From contig JAQCIJ010000003.1 in the NCBI GenBank assembly GCA_027592135.1, positions 1 to 63,341 on the forward strand: a DNA stretch of 63,341 nucleotides, read 5' to 3'. The stretch is from a bacterium. Lineage in GTDB: Bacteria > Patescibacteriota > Gracilibacteria > Peribacterales > Peribacteraceae. The notes beneath the pieces were generated by a model. The model was not told the origin of the DNA. It ran no database searches and was given only the letters and a program-made list of their open reading frames with translations. Below, one piece after another: positions 25,786-34,504 of the stretch (the stretch's first letter is position 1; every line of letters starts with the position of its first letter). Made by a program: the position numbers and the translations under genes.

Positions 25786-27438
25786 ATGAAATATTCATGG
25801 ATTCTTACAGGCCTTTTTCTCCCGGTTTCTGTATTTGCTCTCACATTTGAGGCAAACACATTGCCGTACTCCGATTCTCCTTCCGATCTTCCAACACAGA
25901 TTGCCATTAGTACTTTAACAGAACTGGAGATAGTGACAGGAAATCCTGATGGTACATTTAGGCCAGGTGTTTCTATCAATAGAGCAGAGTTTATAAAGAT
26001 TGCGATGGGGTTACTTCCTCCAGAGACTGTGCGAGTGGCTACACGCTGTTTTCCAGATATCGATGAAAACATCTGGTTTGCGGCTCCTGTCTGCCGCGCA
26101 AAAGCATTGGGAATTGTCAGTGGTAATTCTGTAGCGGAAGTACCTGCAGAGCAATGGAAATTTGAACCAACACGATCGGTAAAATACGAAGAAGCTCTTA
26201 AAATTCTCTCACAGATTTATGGAACTCCACTACTGACAGTTAAAGGAGAATGGTACGAAAAGTACGTTCGTAGTGCAGAGAACCTTGGAATAGATCTTAA
26301 AGACTCAGCCCCTGGATCTGGTCTTACACGCGGACAAATGGCACGGCTTGTTGTAGGCTTCTTGGCGTATTCTCAAGGAGAACTTGATGATTTACGTTAT
26401 GCAGAAACACATCCGTTTATTCCTGTTCGCACAGTATTCGAACCAAAATCGTCTTCTTCTATATCCTCTGTATCCTCCATTTCTTCTGAGTCATCTGACA
26501 TATACGATGCATTGATTCATGATACTACAACAGATGATGCTGTCTTAGTTCTTGGAAAGACAACACACATTTTAGGGTCTGCAGAACTATTTGCTGATGC
26601 AGAGCCTATACAGGTGCAGTATTTCCTGATAGATCTCGTTGCTGCAAACAATTCTTTAGATGCCATGAATGTCTATGACGATCGCGGTAAACTTATTGGT
26701 CGTGCCACAGTTGATTCTTCTGTTGTAGGAAAGACTCGCTACAAATTGGGTGTAAAAAATAAGAATATCGTATTACCTCGAAGAGATGAGTACAGTTTTT
26801 ATGTTCGAGGCCTACTGCGTTCACAAGATAGTGGAGGTGTTAGCGGCGGTAGCATTCAGGTTTCGGAAATGGGCATAGACGGTATAGGAGTATGGAGTAA
26901 TAGAAATTACAGCGTAATGACAAGTGGTGAGACATTTGCAAAAACTTCAGTTGCACGCAGTGCTATTACTTCTATTGCCAATGCAGGAGATGACAGGTCT
27001 ATTCTTCTACAGGGGGAAGAGATTGAAATTGGCGCATTTCGGTTCGAAGGTGTTACAGGACACAGTGCAGCACGCTTACAGATTACTGCACTAGATTTTC
27101 AGATAGGTGCGGTGGGAGGTGTCACCATTAGTAATGCACTTATCCGTGTAGATGGAAGTTCTGAGAGGCACAACTGTAGCATTGCTAGTACGACACTGAC
27201 CTGTAGTAGCTTGCCAGATACCTATGGACGCCTTGATGATGGACCTCGCGTCTTAAGAGTGTATGCAGATGTTAGTGTTCCAAGTGAATCAGTGCATGCA
27301 GGTATGCAAATTTCAATAAATGACCCAGGATCTATAGGATCTGCAGGTTCCATAACATGGACAGACGGCGTTACCGTCTTTACATGGGTAGATTCCCTCA
27401 ATACGCCTGTGGCTCGTGGAACATACTATTCCTACTAA
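25786..27438 (+). CDS. S-layer homology (SLH) domain surface protein
   Basis: A 550-aa exported protein. The start at 25786 follows TATAAT (25774-25779) by 6 nt; the frame is open upstream to 25726 but that part overlaps the previous gene. A signal peptide (residues 1-18) precedes three SLH-type repeats: the first with VTGNPDGTFRPGVSINRAEF (about 40-65), the second starting CFPDIDENIWF (about 85-140), the third with WYEKYVRSAENLGI (about 160-200). A serine-rich linker follows (near residue 225) and then a beta-rich region of about 300 residues. SLH repeats anchor proteins to the cell wall or S-layer. The stop overlaps the convergent helicase gene by 4 bases. Confidence 0.88.
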   Translation: MKYSWILTGLFLPVSVFALTFEANTLPYSDSPSDLPTQIAISTLTELEIVTGNPDGTFRPGVSINRAEFIKIAMGLLPPETVRVATRCFPDIDENIWFAAPVCRAKALGIVSGNSVAEVPAEQWKFEPTRSVKYEEALKILSQIYGTPLLTVKGEWYEKYVRSAENLGIDLKDSAPGSGLTRGQMARLVVGFLAYSQGELDDLRYAETHPFIPVRTVFEPKSSSSISSVSSISSESSDIYDALIHDTTTDDAVLVLGKTTHILGSAELFADAEPIQVQYFLIDLVAANNSLDAMNVYDDRGKLIGRATVDSSVVGKTRYKLGVKNKNIVLPRRDEYSFYVRGLLRSQDSGGVSGGSIQVSEMGIDGIGVWSNRNYSVMTSGETFAKTSVARSAITSIANAGDDRSILLQGEEIEIGAFRFEGVTGHSAARLQITALDFQIGAVGGVTISNALIRVDGSSERHNCSIASTTLTCSSLPDTYGRLDDGPRVLRVYADVSVPSESVHAGMQISINDPGSIGSAGSITWTDGVTVFTWVDSLNTPVARGTYYSY

Positions 27439-29705
27439 AGAAGCTTCAAAGGCGCAATACTCATTACCAGAGTCTTCTTCTGCCCAATATCGAAGTTAAT
27501 TTCGACTATGTCTCCACGAAGTGTCATAACCGTTCCTTTTCCAAATGTCGGATGTTCGACCCGGCTTCCTTCTGCGAGTTCATTGTCTTGATTAAAATTA
27601 CCGGAAGAAAAGTCTGTATCTTGATCAAATTCGATCGTGATATCATCACTCTTTTGTTTATATGGCTGCACTCCACTACCAGATCGCTGTTCTCCTTTTT
27701 GGCTTGCCCAAGAGAATGCAGAGAGCAGTTCATCACTCCGTCGTTCGGTTACTGCATCTGGTATGTCATCCAAGAACCTACTAGGAGCATTAGATTGTGT
27801 TTGCCCCCATAACATGCGCGTTCTTGCATATGTCATACGCAGATGTTTTTTTGCTCTTGTCATGCCGACGTACATAATGCGACGCTCCTCTTCGAGTTGG
27901 TCTTTATCAAATAAACTATTGGCGTGTGGAAAAATACCCTCTTCACATCCCGCCATTATCACGTGTTCAAATTCTAATCCTTTACACAGATGCAGGGTCA
28001 TCAATGTCAGTGCATCGGAAGCTTGGTCTTGGAGTTTATCCACCTCAGATACCAATGCTACTTCTTCAAGAAAGCTCATCAAACTAGACTGGGCCTCTAG
28101 TGCATCGTACTTGTGCATAACGCTTAAGAGTTCCTGTACGTTTCCCCAGCGGTTCTCACCTTCTTCGGTGTCGTCTTTTAGCCAGTGCTCGATATCAATA
28201 GCGTGAATCAGATGGCCACTAAGCTCAGCGACTACTTCGGTTTTTGACTTCTCTTGATATTGCAGGATCAACTCTACAAATTTTTGGAGGTGTTCTTTTG
28301 TTGGCTCATTAATCTCCTGTATTTGATGCACAATGTTTAAGGTATCCCACAAAGTCATATCGTTGCTCGAAGCAAAGACCTGTAGTTTTGCAATTGTTGT
28401 TAGTCCGATCTTTCGTGATGGGATATTGATGATCCTCAGAAGGGAAATTGTGTCATAGGGATTTAAAATCACATGGAGATACGACAAAATATCTTTTACT
28501 TCTTTACGAGCGTAGAATTTTACACCGCCAAGAATACGGTAGGGGATGCCGTTTTTAAGACAGGCTTCTTCAAACAGGCGAGACTGTGCGTTTGTCCGAT
28601 ATACAATAACTTGATCACTAAGGTTAATACCTTTTTTACGATGCATTTCATCTGCGGCTTTTACAGCTTCCAGCGCTTCTTTCTTTTCGTCACTCAGTTC
28701 TTGGATTATGACATTCGAACCCTCTGTGTTTTCTGTCCACATTTTCTTTTCTGGCCTGTTTGGGTTCGCATCAATAACTCCGTCGGCAGCATCCAGAATT
28801 GGTTGAGTGGATCTGTAGTTTTGTTCGAGCTTAATACGCTTTGCGTTTGGGTATTCTTTTTCGAACTCCATAATATTGCGAATGTCTGCTCCACGGAATG
28901 CATAAATCGATTGATCTGGGTCTCCAATGACACAAAGGTTTTGGTGCTTCTTTGCAAGCAATGTAATGAGAAGATACTGCACGTGGTTTGTATCTTGATA
29001 CTCATCTACATGGATATACTTCCAAGTATTTTGGTAGCGTTCTAAGACTTCTGGTACTTCGGTAAAGATCCGAACGGTCTCGAGGAGTATATCGTCAAAG
29101 TCGAGTGCATTAGCATCAGAAAGCGCTTTCTGGTACTTCTTGTATGCCGTTACCACATGTTGCATACGCGGAGTTGAGGCTTGCGCTTCTGCTTGCTTTG
29201 GGCTGAGTGCTTCGCTCTTAAATCGGCTGATGTATCCGAGAGCAGCTTTTGGTTTTAGTTCTTGTTCATCGACATTCATTTCTCTAAGCACCTCTTTCAT
29301 CAATCGTTTCTGGTCATCAGTATCGTAAATTACAAATGTTCTATCACGACCAATTTTATCGATATCACGCCGCAATATTCTTGCACACACAGAGTGGAAG
29401 GTTCCCATAACGGGCATTTTTCCTGCGTTCATATGCCACTGAGAAAGCTCTGTGCCTTCTGTAATGTGCAGAAGGTTTTCTATGCGCTCTTTCATTTCGG
29501 TTGCTGCTTTATTCGTAAATGTTACCGCAAGAATCTGCCACGGTGGAACGCCATCATCAATGAGTTTTGCAATACGATGTGTGAGCGCACGGGTTTTTCC
29601 ACTACCAGCTCCCGCTAAAATAAGTACAGGACCCTCTGTTTGCATTACCGCTTGACATTGCGGTTTATTAAGGTTTGCGGTGATGAGTTCTTTTGCAGTT
29701 GGCAC
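27435..29705 (-). CDS. pcrA: UvrD/PcrA-type 3'-5' DNA helicase
   Basis: A 756-aa superfamily 1A helicase for repair and replication restart. Walker A GAGSGKT lies at residues 32-38, motif II VDEYQDTN, motif III GDPDQSIYAFRGAD, motif IV QNYRST, motif V LMTLHLCKGLEF and motif VI YVGMTRAKKHL. The C-terminus (GSRVEHPTFGKGTV) is the small Tudor-like domain of PcrA that touches RNA polymerase. Length and domain order are normal. It is followed by nothing on its strand and preceded by the RmuC-like gene, 17 bp upstream, in the same direction. Confidence 0.95.
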   Translation of the reverse strand: MPTAKELITANLNKPQCQAVMQTEGPVLILAGAGSGKTRALTHRIAKLIDDGVPPWQILAVTFTNKAATEMKERIENLLHITEGTELSQWHMNAGKMPVMGTFHSVCARILRRDIDKIGRDRTFVIYDTDDQKRLMKEVLREMNVDEQELKPKAALGYISRFKSEALSPKQAEAQASTPRMQHVVTAYKKYQKALSDANALDFDDILLETVRIFTEVPEVLERYQNTWKYIHVDEYQDTNHVQYLLITLLAKKHQNLCVIGDPDQSIYAFRGADIRNIMEFEKEYPNAKRIKLEQNYRSTQPILDAADGVIDANPNRPEKKMWTENTEGSNVIIQELSDEKKEALEAVKAADEMHRKKGINLSDQVIVYRTNAQSRLFEEACLKNGIPYRILGGVKFYARKEVKDILSYLHVILNPYDTISLLRIINIPSRKIGLTTIAKLQVFASSNDMTLWDTLNIVHQIQEINEPTKEHLQKFVELILQYQEKSKTEVVAELSGHLIHAIDIEHWLKDDTEEGENRWGNVQELLSVMHKYDALEAQSSLMSFLEEVALVSEVDKLQDQASDALTLMTLHLCKGLEFEHVIMAGCEEGIFPHANSLFDKDQLEEERRIMYVGMTRAKKHLRMTYARTRMLWGQTQSNAPSRFLDDIPDAVTERRSDELLSAFSWASQKGEQRSGSGVQPYKQKSDDITIEFDQDTDFSSGNFNQDNELAEGSRVEHPTFGKGTVMTLRGDIVEINFDIGQKKTLVMSIAPLKLL

Positions 29706-29722
29706 GTAGGAATTGTACCGTG

Positions 29723-30886
29723 TTACGACACATTTCCTAGATCTTCTTTGCTGATTTTTGCTTTTGGCTGCACAAGTTCGAGTAATTGCTGTGCAACGTG
29801 TTTTGGATTCGTCACAAGCTCTTTAATCTCTGCAGTGTTCGTGTTGAGGTTACGCATTTTTGCTTTTTTAACGAGTGCTTCTGCTATAAGTTCTGGATGT
29901 ACTTGCTCTGCCTTGGCTAGGGTTTCTAGTCCGTGCATGAGCATGCCTACTTCGTGTGCGTTTCTTGTGGAGATGTGAAAATGGAACGCAGCAATAAGGT
30001 CTACAATGTTCTCGCGCTCTTGAGGGTCCATTGCTTCGGCAAACTCGTAGTGTTCTATACGTTTAAATCCTGCAAGGATAGGCTCTAGGCTTTCTGGAGA
30101 TACGACGTAGAACGTAAATCCTTCTTCATAGTACGATATTTGCTTAAGAGATTGCACTGCATCTGTCGGAACGACAAGGAACACTGTGGAGTAGATTTTC
30201 TGGTTTCCTTTTATCTTGGTCGCAGTCTTCTTTACCGATTCTTTGATATAGTGTTGCAAATCTTGTGAACGTGATACCTTTGCATCAAAGATAATGTATT
30301 GCTCTAAGAAGCCGATCATAAAATCAGGCTTTAAGCTGCCACTAAATTCCTCTGGCAGATTGGTATTACTATAAGAGGGGAACGCGCAGTGTTCTTTTTT
30401 GGTAAGGCCATCCATTAGAGCAACAACATCTTGCTCGTGGTCGTTCCACATACGGTCGCGTTCTTCCATCAGTTGTTTTTGACGCTCTTCATCTTCTCTG
30501 CGGATACGTATTTTTTCATCTTCGAGTGCAGATTTTGCTTCTTCGAGTTTTGTTGCCATGTCCTCGTGGCGCTTTTGCTTTTGCTCCTGATCTGCTTCGA
30601 ACTTGGTTACACGGGTAGAGAGACCTTCGCGCTCTTTCATGAGCGCTTTATGATCTGATTCCACGTTCTTTAACTGAGCAAACATATTCTTGCCGTTTGT
30701 TGCGAGTTCATTCTTCTCTGTTTTCATTTGCTCTAGTTGGTTCTTTAATTCACCGATCTCCTCAGTACGTCGATTAAGTTCTGCTTTGAGGCGTGGATCA
30801 CCATCAGTTTGAGCTTTTTGTAGCTGAAAGGCGATATAGCCAATTCCAGCGAGTACAATTCCTGTGAGTATGTAGAGGGGAGTCAT
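29723..30886 (-). CDS. RmuC-like protein (anchored coiled coil plus nuclease-like fold)
   Basis: A 387-aa protein with an N-terminal membrane helix (LYILTGIVLAGIGYIAF), a charged coiled coil of about 150 residues and a C-terminal domain with KPDFMIGFLEQYIIFDAKVSRS, the D...DAK pattern of the PD-(D/E)XK-like RmuC domain. RmuC limits DNA inversions in E. coli; its biochemical action is not settled. The start at 30886 follows TACAAT by 8 nt; an upstream in-frame ATG at 30904 is less likely. It is followed by pcrA in the same direction. Confidence 0.8.
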   Translation of the reverse strand: MTPLYILTGIVLAGIGYIAFQLQKAQTDGDPRLKAELNRRTEEIGELKNQLEQMKTEKNELATNGKNMFAQLKNVESDHKALMKEREGLSTRVTKFEADQEQKQKRHEDMATKLEEAKSALEDEKIRIRREDEERQKQLMEERDRMWNDHEQDVVALMDGLTKKEHCAFPSYSNTNLPEEFSGSLKPDFMIGFLEQYIIFDAKVSRSQDLQHYIKESVKKTATKIKGNQKIYSTVFLVVPTDAVQSLKQISYYEEGFTFYVVSPESLEPILAGFKRIEHYEFAEAMDPQERENIVDLIAAFHFHISTRNAHEVGMLMHGLETLAKAEQVHPELIAEALVKKAKMRNLNTNTAEIKELVTNPKHVAQQLLELVQPKAKISKEDLGNVS

Positions 30887-30971
30887 AGGAGCGTATTGTA
30901 TCATATGGTAGACACTCGTCCACCCTATTATAGAGAATAGAGAGTAGATCAGAGAGAAGAAATATGGTGTT

Positions 30972-31003
30972 CTAGTTGCAATACTAGTTTCCTTGACTAT
31001 ACT
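30972..31003 (+). promoter_or_regulatory. rpsO promoter with inverted repeat over the -35
   Basis: TTGCAA (30976-30981), 16-bp spacer, TATACT (30998-31003) predict a start near 31010. The -35 is enclosed by an inverted repeat, CTAGT (30972-30976) and ACTAG (30983-30987), so a protein bound there would block the promoter. The second gene of this transcript encodes a TrpR-like regulator, whose E. coli homologue binds CTAG half-sites, though at a different spacing. Confidence 0.5.
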
Positions 31004-31009
31004 GACGCA

Positions 31010-31084
31010 GTCCTCGCTGATTGGGTGGCTTTGAGACCCCCTTCCTGGCGCGGCGCAACGTTCTATTTGTGTACCCCTCTACCT
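31010..31084 (+). promoter_or_regulatory. 5' leader of rpsO, possible S15 autoregulatory RNA
   Basis: About 75 nt between the predicted start and the rpsO ATG. It can form a hairpin GGGT / ACCC near 31021-31040 and a GC-rich segment (ggcgcggcgc). S15 commonly binds its own leader, so autoregulation is plausible, but I cannot fit a specific known S15 leader class. Confidence 0.3.
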
Positions 31085-31354
31085 ATGTCTATCGCTCATA
31101 AGTCAAAAAAAACCCTCATTACAAAGCATCAAATGCACAAGAAAGATACTGGTTCCCCTCAGGTTCAAGTGGCTATTCTCTCTAAAGAAATTACCTTGCT
31201 TACAAAGCACTTACAAGAGCACAAAGGTGATAATTCAGGACGAAAAGGCCTTCTTGGTAAGGTTGCCCGCCGTCGCACACTCTTAAATTATCTGAAGATG
31301 CACACTCCAGATGAGTATCAAAAGGTATTGGATGCGAACAAGCTGAAGAAATAG
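31085..31354 (+). CDS. rpsO: Small ribosomal subunit protein uS15
   Basis: An 89-aa protein binding the 16S rRNA central domain. The start at 31085 (MSIAHKSKKTLI) is family-like; the frame is open further upstream to 31025 but not conserved. Typical blocks are GSPQVQVAILSKEI, LTKHLQEHKGDNSGRKGLLGKVARRRTLLNYLK. It is followed 14 bp later by a TrpR-like gene, and pnp lies 0.8 kb downstream; in many bacteria rpsO and pnp are adjacent. Confidence 0.97.
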   Translation: MSIAHKSKKTLITKHQMHKKDTGSPQVQVAILSKEITLLTKHLQEHKGDNSGRKGLLGKVARRRTLLNYLKMHTPDEYQKVLDANKLKK

Positions 31355-31368
31355 GGTATACTTTTTGT

Positions 31369-31650
31369 ATGTCTGTACCGCCACAGCATCTTCGGGATCT
31401 GTATGCATTACTTGCTTCTATTAAAGACGAGAAAGAGGCAAAGCTGCTTATCGATGATCTTCTAACCCCTCAAGAAGTCGCCTCTCTTGCCGAGCGGTGG
31501 CAGCTTGTTCGGGAGCTGGATAAAGGCACTCCACAACGCGATATTTCTCAGAAATTGGGTATAAGTATCAGTAAGATAACCAGAGGATCTCGTATGCTGC
31601 AGTTTGGATCTGGGGGATTTGACCATTTCTTAAAGAAGCTGAAAAATTAG
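31369..31650 (+). CDS. TrpR/YerC-like DNA-binding regulator
   Basis: A 93-aa helix-turn-helix protein of the Trp repressor superfamily. The core LLTPQEVASLAERWQLVREL, the recognition helix region GTPQRDISQKLGISISKITRGSRML and a YerC-like end with FGSGGF are present. ITRGS matches TrpR, the glycine-rich end matches YerC/YecD, so it lies between these groups and tryptophan binding is unproven. TATACT (31357-31362) ends 6 nt before its ATG, giving it an additional leaderless promoter besides read-through from rpsO. It may act on the inverted repeat before rpsO. Confidence 0.82.
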   Translation: MSVPPQHLRDLYALLASIKDEKEAKLLIDDLLTPQEVASLAERWQLVRELDKGTPQRDISQKLGISISKITRGSRMLQFGSGGFDHFLKKLKN

Positions 31651-31669
31651 GTTTTTTTGGAAAATGGTG

Positions 31670-31675
31670 TTGACT
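31670..31675 (+). promoter_or_regulatory. Possible -35 box for the 58-aa gene
   Basis: TTGACT at 31670-31675 is followed 16-17 bp later by a poor -10 (TAACGA at 31692-31697), which would give a transcript starting almost at the ATG at 31709. Confidence 0.3.
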
Positions 31676-31708
31676 TTGCATGCGTGGAGTGTAACGATGT
31701 AACGGTAC

Positions 31709-31885
31709 ATGGAATCATTACATCAAGAGTTACCGGCAGAGGATTCATCAGAAGTTCCTGTGGTCCCAGAAACCCCTGCAGTTCAATCGGAAGTCCAAAG
31801 AGTAGCAGCAGCTCTTGAGGATGTTAGGCATATTCAAGACTCATTTCCTAAGACTCCAACATCAACAGCAAGAGGGTGGTCGTGA
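31709..31885 (+). CDS. Very small acidic hypothetical protein (58 aa)
   Basis: An open frame from ATG 31709 to TGA 31883-31885 encodes a protein starting MESLHQELPAED. It is rich in Glu, Pro, Val and Ser, with a helical stretch (VQRVAAALEDVRHIQDSF) in the second half, and is likely disordered at both ends. It lies between the TrpR-like gene and pnp with promoter-like sequence before it and a strong terminator about 100 bp after it. Codon use is like its neighbours. No family was recognised. Confidence 0.45.
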   Translation: MESLHQELPAEDSSEVPVVPETPAVQSEVQRVAAALEDVRHIQDSFPKTPTSTARGWS

Positions 31886-32028
31886 AACGCGCAAGCGTTA
31901 GTGACCTGCTTTCTATCTTTATCGGCTTAAGAATCTGTGGTGGCGTAAAGCCATAGATAGTACGGCGCTCTGACGATGATTGAAAGGCCCCTTCTTATGA
32001 TATTTTTGTAAGAAAGGGGCTTTTTTAA
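31886..32028 (+). ncRNA. Structured 3' region or small RNA with strong terminator
   Basis: After the 58-aa stop come a GNRA hairpin (AACGC-GCAA-GCGTT, from about 31885), a longer helix (CTATCT...GGCTT with AAGCC...AGATAG, about 31911-31960) and a rho-independent terminator (GCCCCTT / AAGGGGC, 31987-32020, then six T). It could be a structured 3' UTR of the small gene or an RNA processed from it. No known RNA family was recognised. Confidence 0.4.
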
Positions 32029-32041
32029 TACCAATTAATGA

Positions 32042-32194
32042 GTATACTACGCGCAGCTCCTTCCTTCTATCGCCGCTTTACTTTGCTGGGTTTACGTAAG
32101 AATTCTCTCTCTATAGAGGCTTGCTATGTGAATCCACATCAGTAACGAAAAGCGTTGGAGGAAAGAGATATTCTATCTTTTTCTCAACTTAAGT
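32042..32194 (+). promoter_or_regulatory. pnp promoter and 140-nt leader
   Basis: TATACT at 32043-32048 is the likely -10, leaving a leader of about 140 nt. It has a purine-rich GGAGGAAAGAG at about 32157-32167, too far (28 nt) from the ATG to act as a normal Shine-Dalgarno sequence, and small hairpins. PNPase often controls its own leader in other bacteria; here that is only a possibility. Confidence 0.4.
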
Positions 32195-34429
32195 ATGTTT
32201 GGTAATAAATCAGGTGGTAGCTCTGCTATCGCTGTAGATAAGGAATACACCGTCGATGTCGGTGATCAGAAATTCGTCTTTAAGACGGGTATGCTTGCCG
32301 CGCAAGCAAACGCAACTGTTGTAGCCCAATCGGGTGACACGGTTTGTATGAGTAACTGTACGACCAGCCGCACTGCTCGTGCTGGAGTTTCATTTTTACC
32401 TCTTCAGGTTGTGTATCAGGAGAAGTTTTATGCAGCTGGTAAGGTAGCAGGTTCTCGCTTCCGTAAGCGTGAAGGACGCCCAGCAGATAGCTTTGTGCTT
32501 ACAGCACGTGTTATCGACCGTGGTCTTCGCCCAATGTTTGCAAAGACTATTCATAATGATATACAGGTATTCTGTACGGTCTTAAGTTACGACTTCATTG
32601 CAGAGCACGATATCGTTTCTGCAAACGCTGCATCGTTGGCCGTCGCACTTTCTGACTGTCCTGCAGATGGACCTGTCGGAACAGTACGTGTAGGGCTGCT
32701 TGATGGAAATCTTGTCCTTAACCCAACACACGAAGATCGAGAAAAATGTGAATTGGATATGATTGTTACGGCAACAGAGGATCGTGTAGTCATGATCGAT
32801 GCAGCTGCAAATCAAGTTCCAGAAGCAAAAATGCTTGAGGCTATTTTATTTGGTCAGGAAGCTGCCCAAAAGATTGCAAAAGCTTTCGCAGATATTCAGA
32901 AAGAAATTGGTTCAGAAAAATGGGAAGCACCTGCTTCATTCGAGCATGCAGAAGGGTTTGAAGTACTAAAGGGTAGTGCACTTGCGCAGATCAACAAAGC
33001 AATCCTTGATCCTATGGATAAGTTGGCCCGCAGAGCGTTCTTTGGTGAACTTGCAGACTCCGCAGCTGCAGTCCTCGAAGAGAAGTATGGATCTGCAGAA
33101 GGAAACGATGCCCTTACAGAGCTGTACGCTAATGCAGGGGATATGATGAACAACGTGATAACTGGAGAGGTACGTCGATTAGTTCTTGAAGAAGGAAAGC
33201 GCATGAGCGGACGTACTCCAGACGAGATCCGACCTGTCGGATGTATCGTTGATATTCTTCCTGCTCGTGTTCACGGATCAGCTCTCTTCCAGAGAGGTGA
33301 AACACAGGGGCTTACTACGTGTACTCTTGGTGCTCCTGGAGACAAGCTTATGACAGAAGGAATGATGGGAGAGAAATTAGATCGTTACTTCCACCACTAC
33401 AACTTCCCACCGTTCTCTGTAGGAGAAACTTCTAACCGTCTCTTTACAGGTAACCGAGAAATTGGACATGGTTACCTTGCTCAGAAAGCTTTGGAGCCTG
33501 TGCTTCCACCTGAGGAAGTATTCCCGTACACCATCCGTACAGTAACAGAGATCCTCGAAAGTAATGGATCCTCTTCTATGGCTGCAACATGTGGTTCTAC
33601 ACTCGCGTTGATGGCTGCAGGTGTCCCTATTTCTGCTCCTGTATCTGGAATTGCTATGGGACTTATGTCTGACCCTTCTGGAAAGTTTGTCGTTCTCTCG
33701 GATCTTCAAGACGAAGAGGACTTCGGAGGAGATATGGACTTTAAGGTAACAGGAACAGCTGCTGGAGTTACTGCTATCCAAATGGATATCAAGGTAAAAG
33801 GACTTCCAGATGGTGTCTTTAAAGAAGCACTAGAAAAAGCAAAAATCGGACGTGCATCTATCCTTAAGGATATGCTCTCAGCTATCCCTGAAGTCCGTAG
33901 TGAGCTTAGCAAGTACGCTCCACGTATCGAGACTATCAATATCGATCCAGATGATATCCGCCTCGTTATTGGTAAAGGTGGAGAAACTATCCAGGGAATT
34001 ACCAAAGAGTTTGGTGTAAATATTGATATCGAAGATAGTGGAATGGTGTTTGTTACAGCACCTGATGGAGAGTCTATGGCAGGAGCATCTGCTCGGATCT
34101 TAAACATCGTTGCGAAGCCTGAAGTCGGTACAACCTACGATTGTAAGATCGTTCGTGTCATCGATGGTATTGGCGCAATTGCAGAGTTCCTTGGTGGTAA
34201 AGACGGTATGATTCACATCTCAGAACTCCAGTGGAGTCGCACAGAGAATGTTGAAGATATCGTCAAAGTAGGAGACGAAGTCAAAGCCCTCTGTGTTGAA
34301 TACAGCAAGATGGATGGTAAGACTCGCCTTTCTATTAAGCAGCTACAAGATAAGCCAGAAGGCTACGTCGAAAGAGCGCCTCGTCCGCCACGTTCAGGTG
34401 GGGATAGAAGAGGGCCACCACGACGATAA
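32195..34429 (+). CDS. pnp: Polyribonucleotide nucleotidyltransferase (PNPase)
   Basis: A 744-aa phosphorolytic 3'-5' exoribonuclease, part of RNA turnover. Two RNase PH domains (about 10-140 and 320-540; KVAGSRFRKREGRPAD and TQGLTTCTLGAPGD are active-site blocks), an alpha-helical linker, a KH domain with IDPDDIRLVIGKGGETIQGI (about 588) and an S1 domain with GMIHISELQWSR (about 670) are all present. The protein ends with an Arg/Gly/Pro-rich tail (RPPRSGGDRRGPPRR), probably RNA-binding. A palindromic element follows the stop at 34444. Confidence 0.97.
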   Translation: MFGNKSGGSSAIAVDKEYTVDVGDQKFVFKTGMLAAQANATVVAQSGDTVCMSNCTTSRTARAGVSFLPLQVVYQEKFYAAGKVAGSRFRKREGRPADSFVLTARVIDRGLRPMFAKTIHNDIQVFCTVLSYDFIAEHDIVSANAASLAVALSDCPADGPVGTVRVGLLDGNLVLNPTHEDREKCELDMIVTATEDRVVMIDAAANQVPEAKMLEAILFGQEAAQKIAKAFADIQKEIGSEKWEAPASFEHAEGFEVLKGSALAQINKAILDPMDKLARRAFFGELADSAAAVLEEKYGSAEGNDALTELYANAGDMMNNVITGEVRRLVLEEGKRMSGRTPDEIRPVGCIVDILPARVHGSALFQRGETQGLTTCTLGAPGDKLMTEGMMGEKLDRYFHHYNFPPFSVGETSNRLFTGNREIGHGYLAQKALEPVLPPEEVFPYTIRTVTEILESNGSSSMAATCGSTLALMAAGVPISAPVSGIAMGLMSDPSGKFVVLSDLQDEEDFGGDMDFKVTGTAAGVTAIQMDIKVKGLPDGVFKEALEKAKIGRASILKDMLSAIPEVRSELSKYAPRIETINIDPDDIRLVIGKGGETIQGITKEFGVNIDIEDSGMVFVTAPDGESMAGASARILNIVAKPEVGTTYDCKIVRVIDGIGAIAEFLGGKDGMIHISELQWSRTENVEDIVKVGDEVKALCVEYSKMDGKTRLSIKQLQDKPEGYVERAPRPPRSGGDRRGPPRR

Positions 34430-34443
34430 TAATACAATTCTAA

Positions 34444-34484
34444 AATGTTGAAATGCTGAAAAATACTTTCAGGATTTCAACATT
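34444..34484. repeat. Palindromic intergenic element, copy 2
   Basis: An 18-bp stem with a single mismatch (34444-34461 with 34467-34484) and a 5-nt loop, 14 bp after pnp. It is closely related to the hairpin at 1594-1625 (16 identical bases in the right arm). With T-rich sequence after it, it could also end pnp transcription. Confidence 0.65.
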
Positions 34485-34504
34485 TCTTTATTTCTTTATT
34501 AAAA

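Noticed and set aside
27637-29045. Forward frames of 189 and 190 codons opposite pcrA
   Set aside because: Shadows of the helicase gene, Cys/Phe/Ser-rich without any domain.
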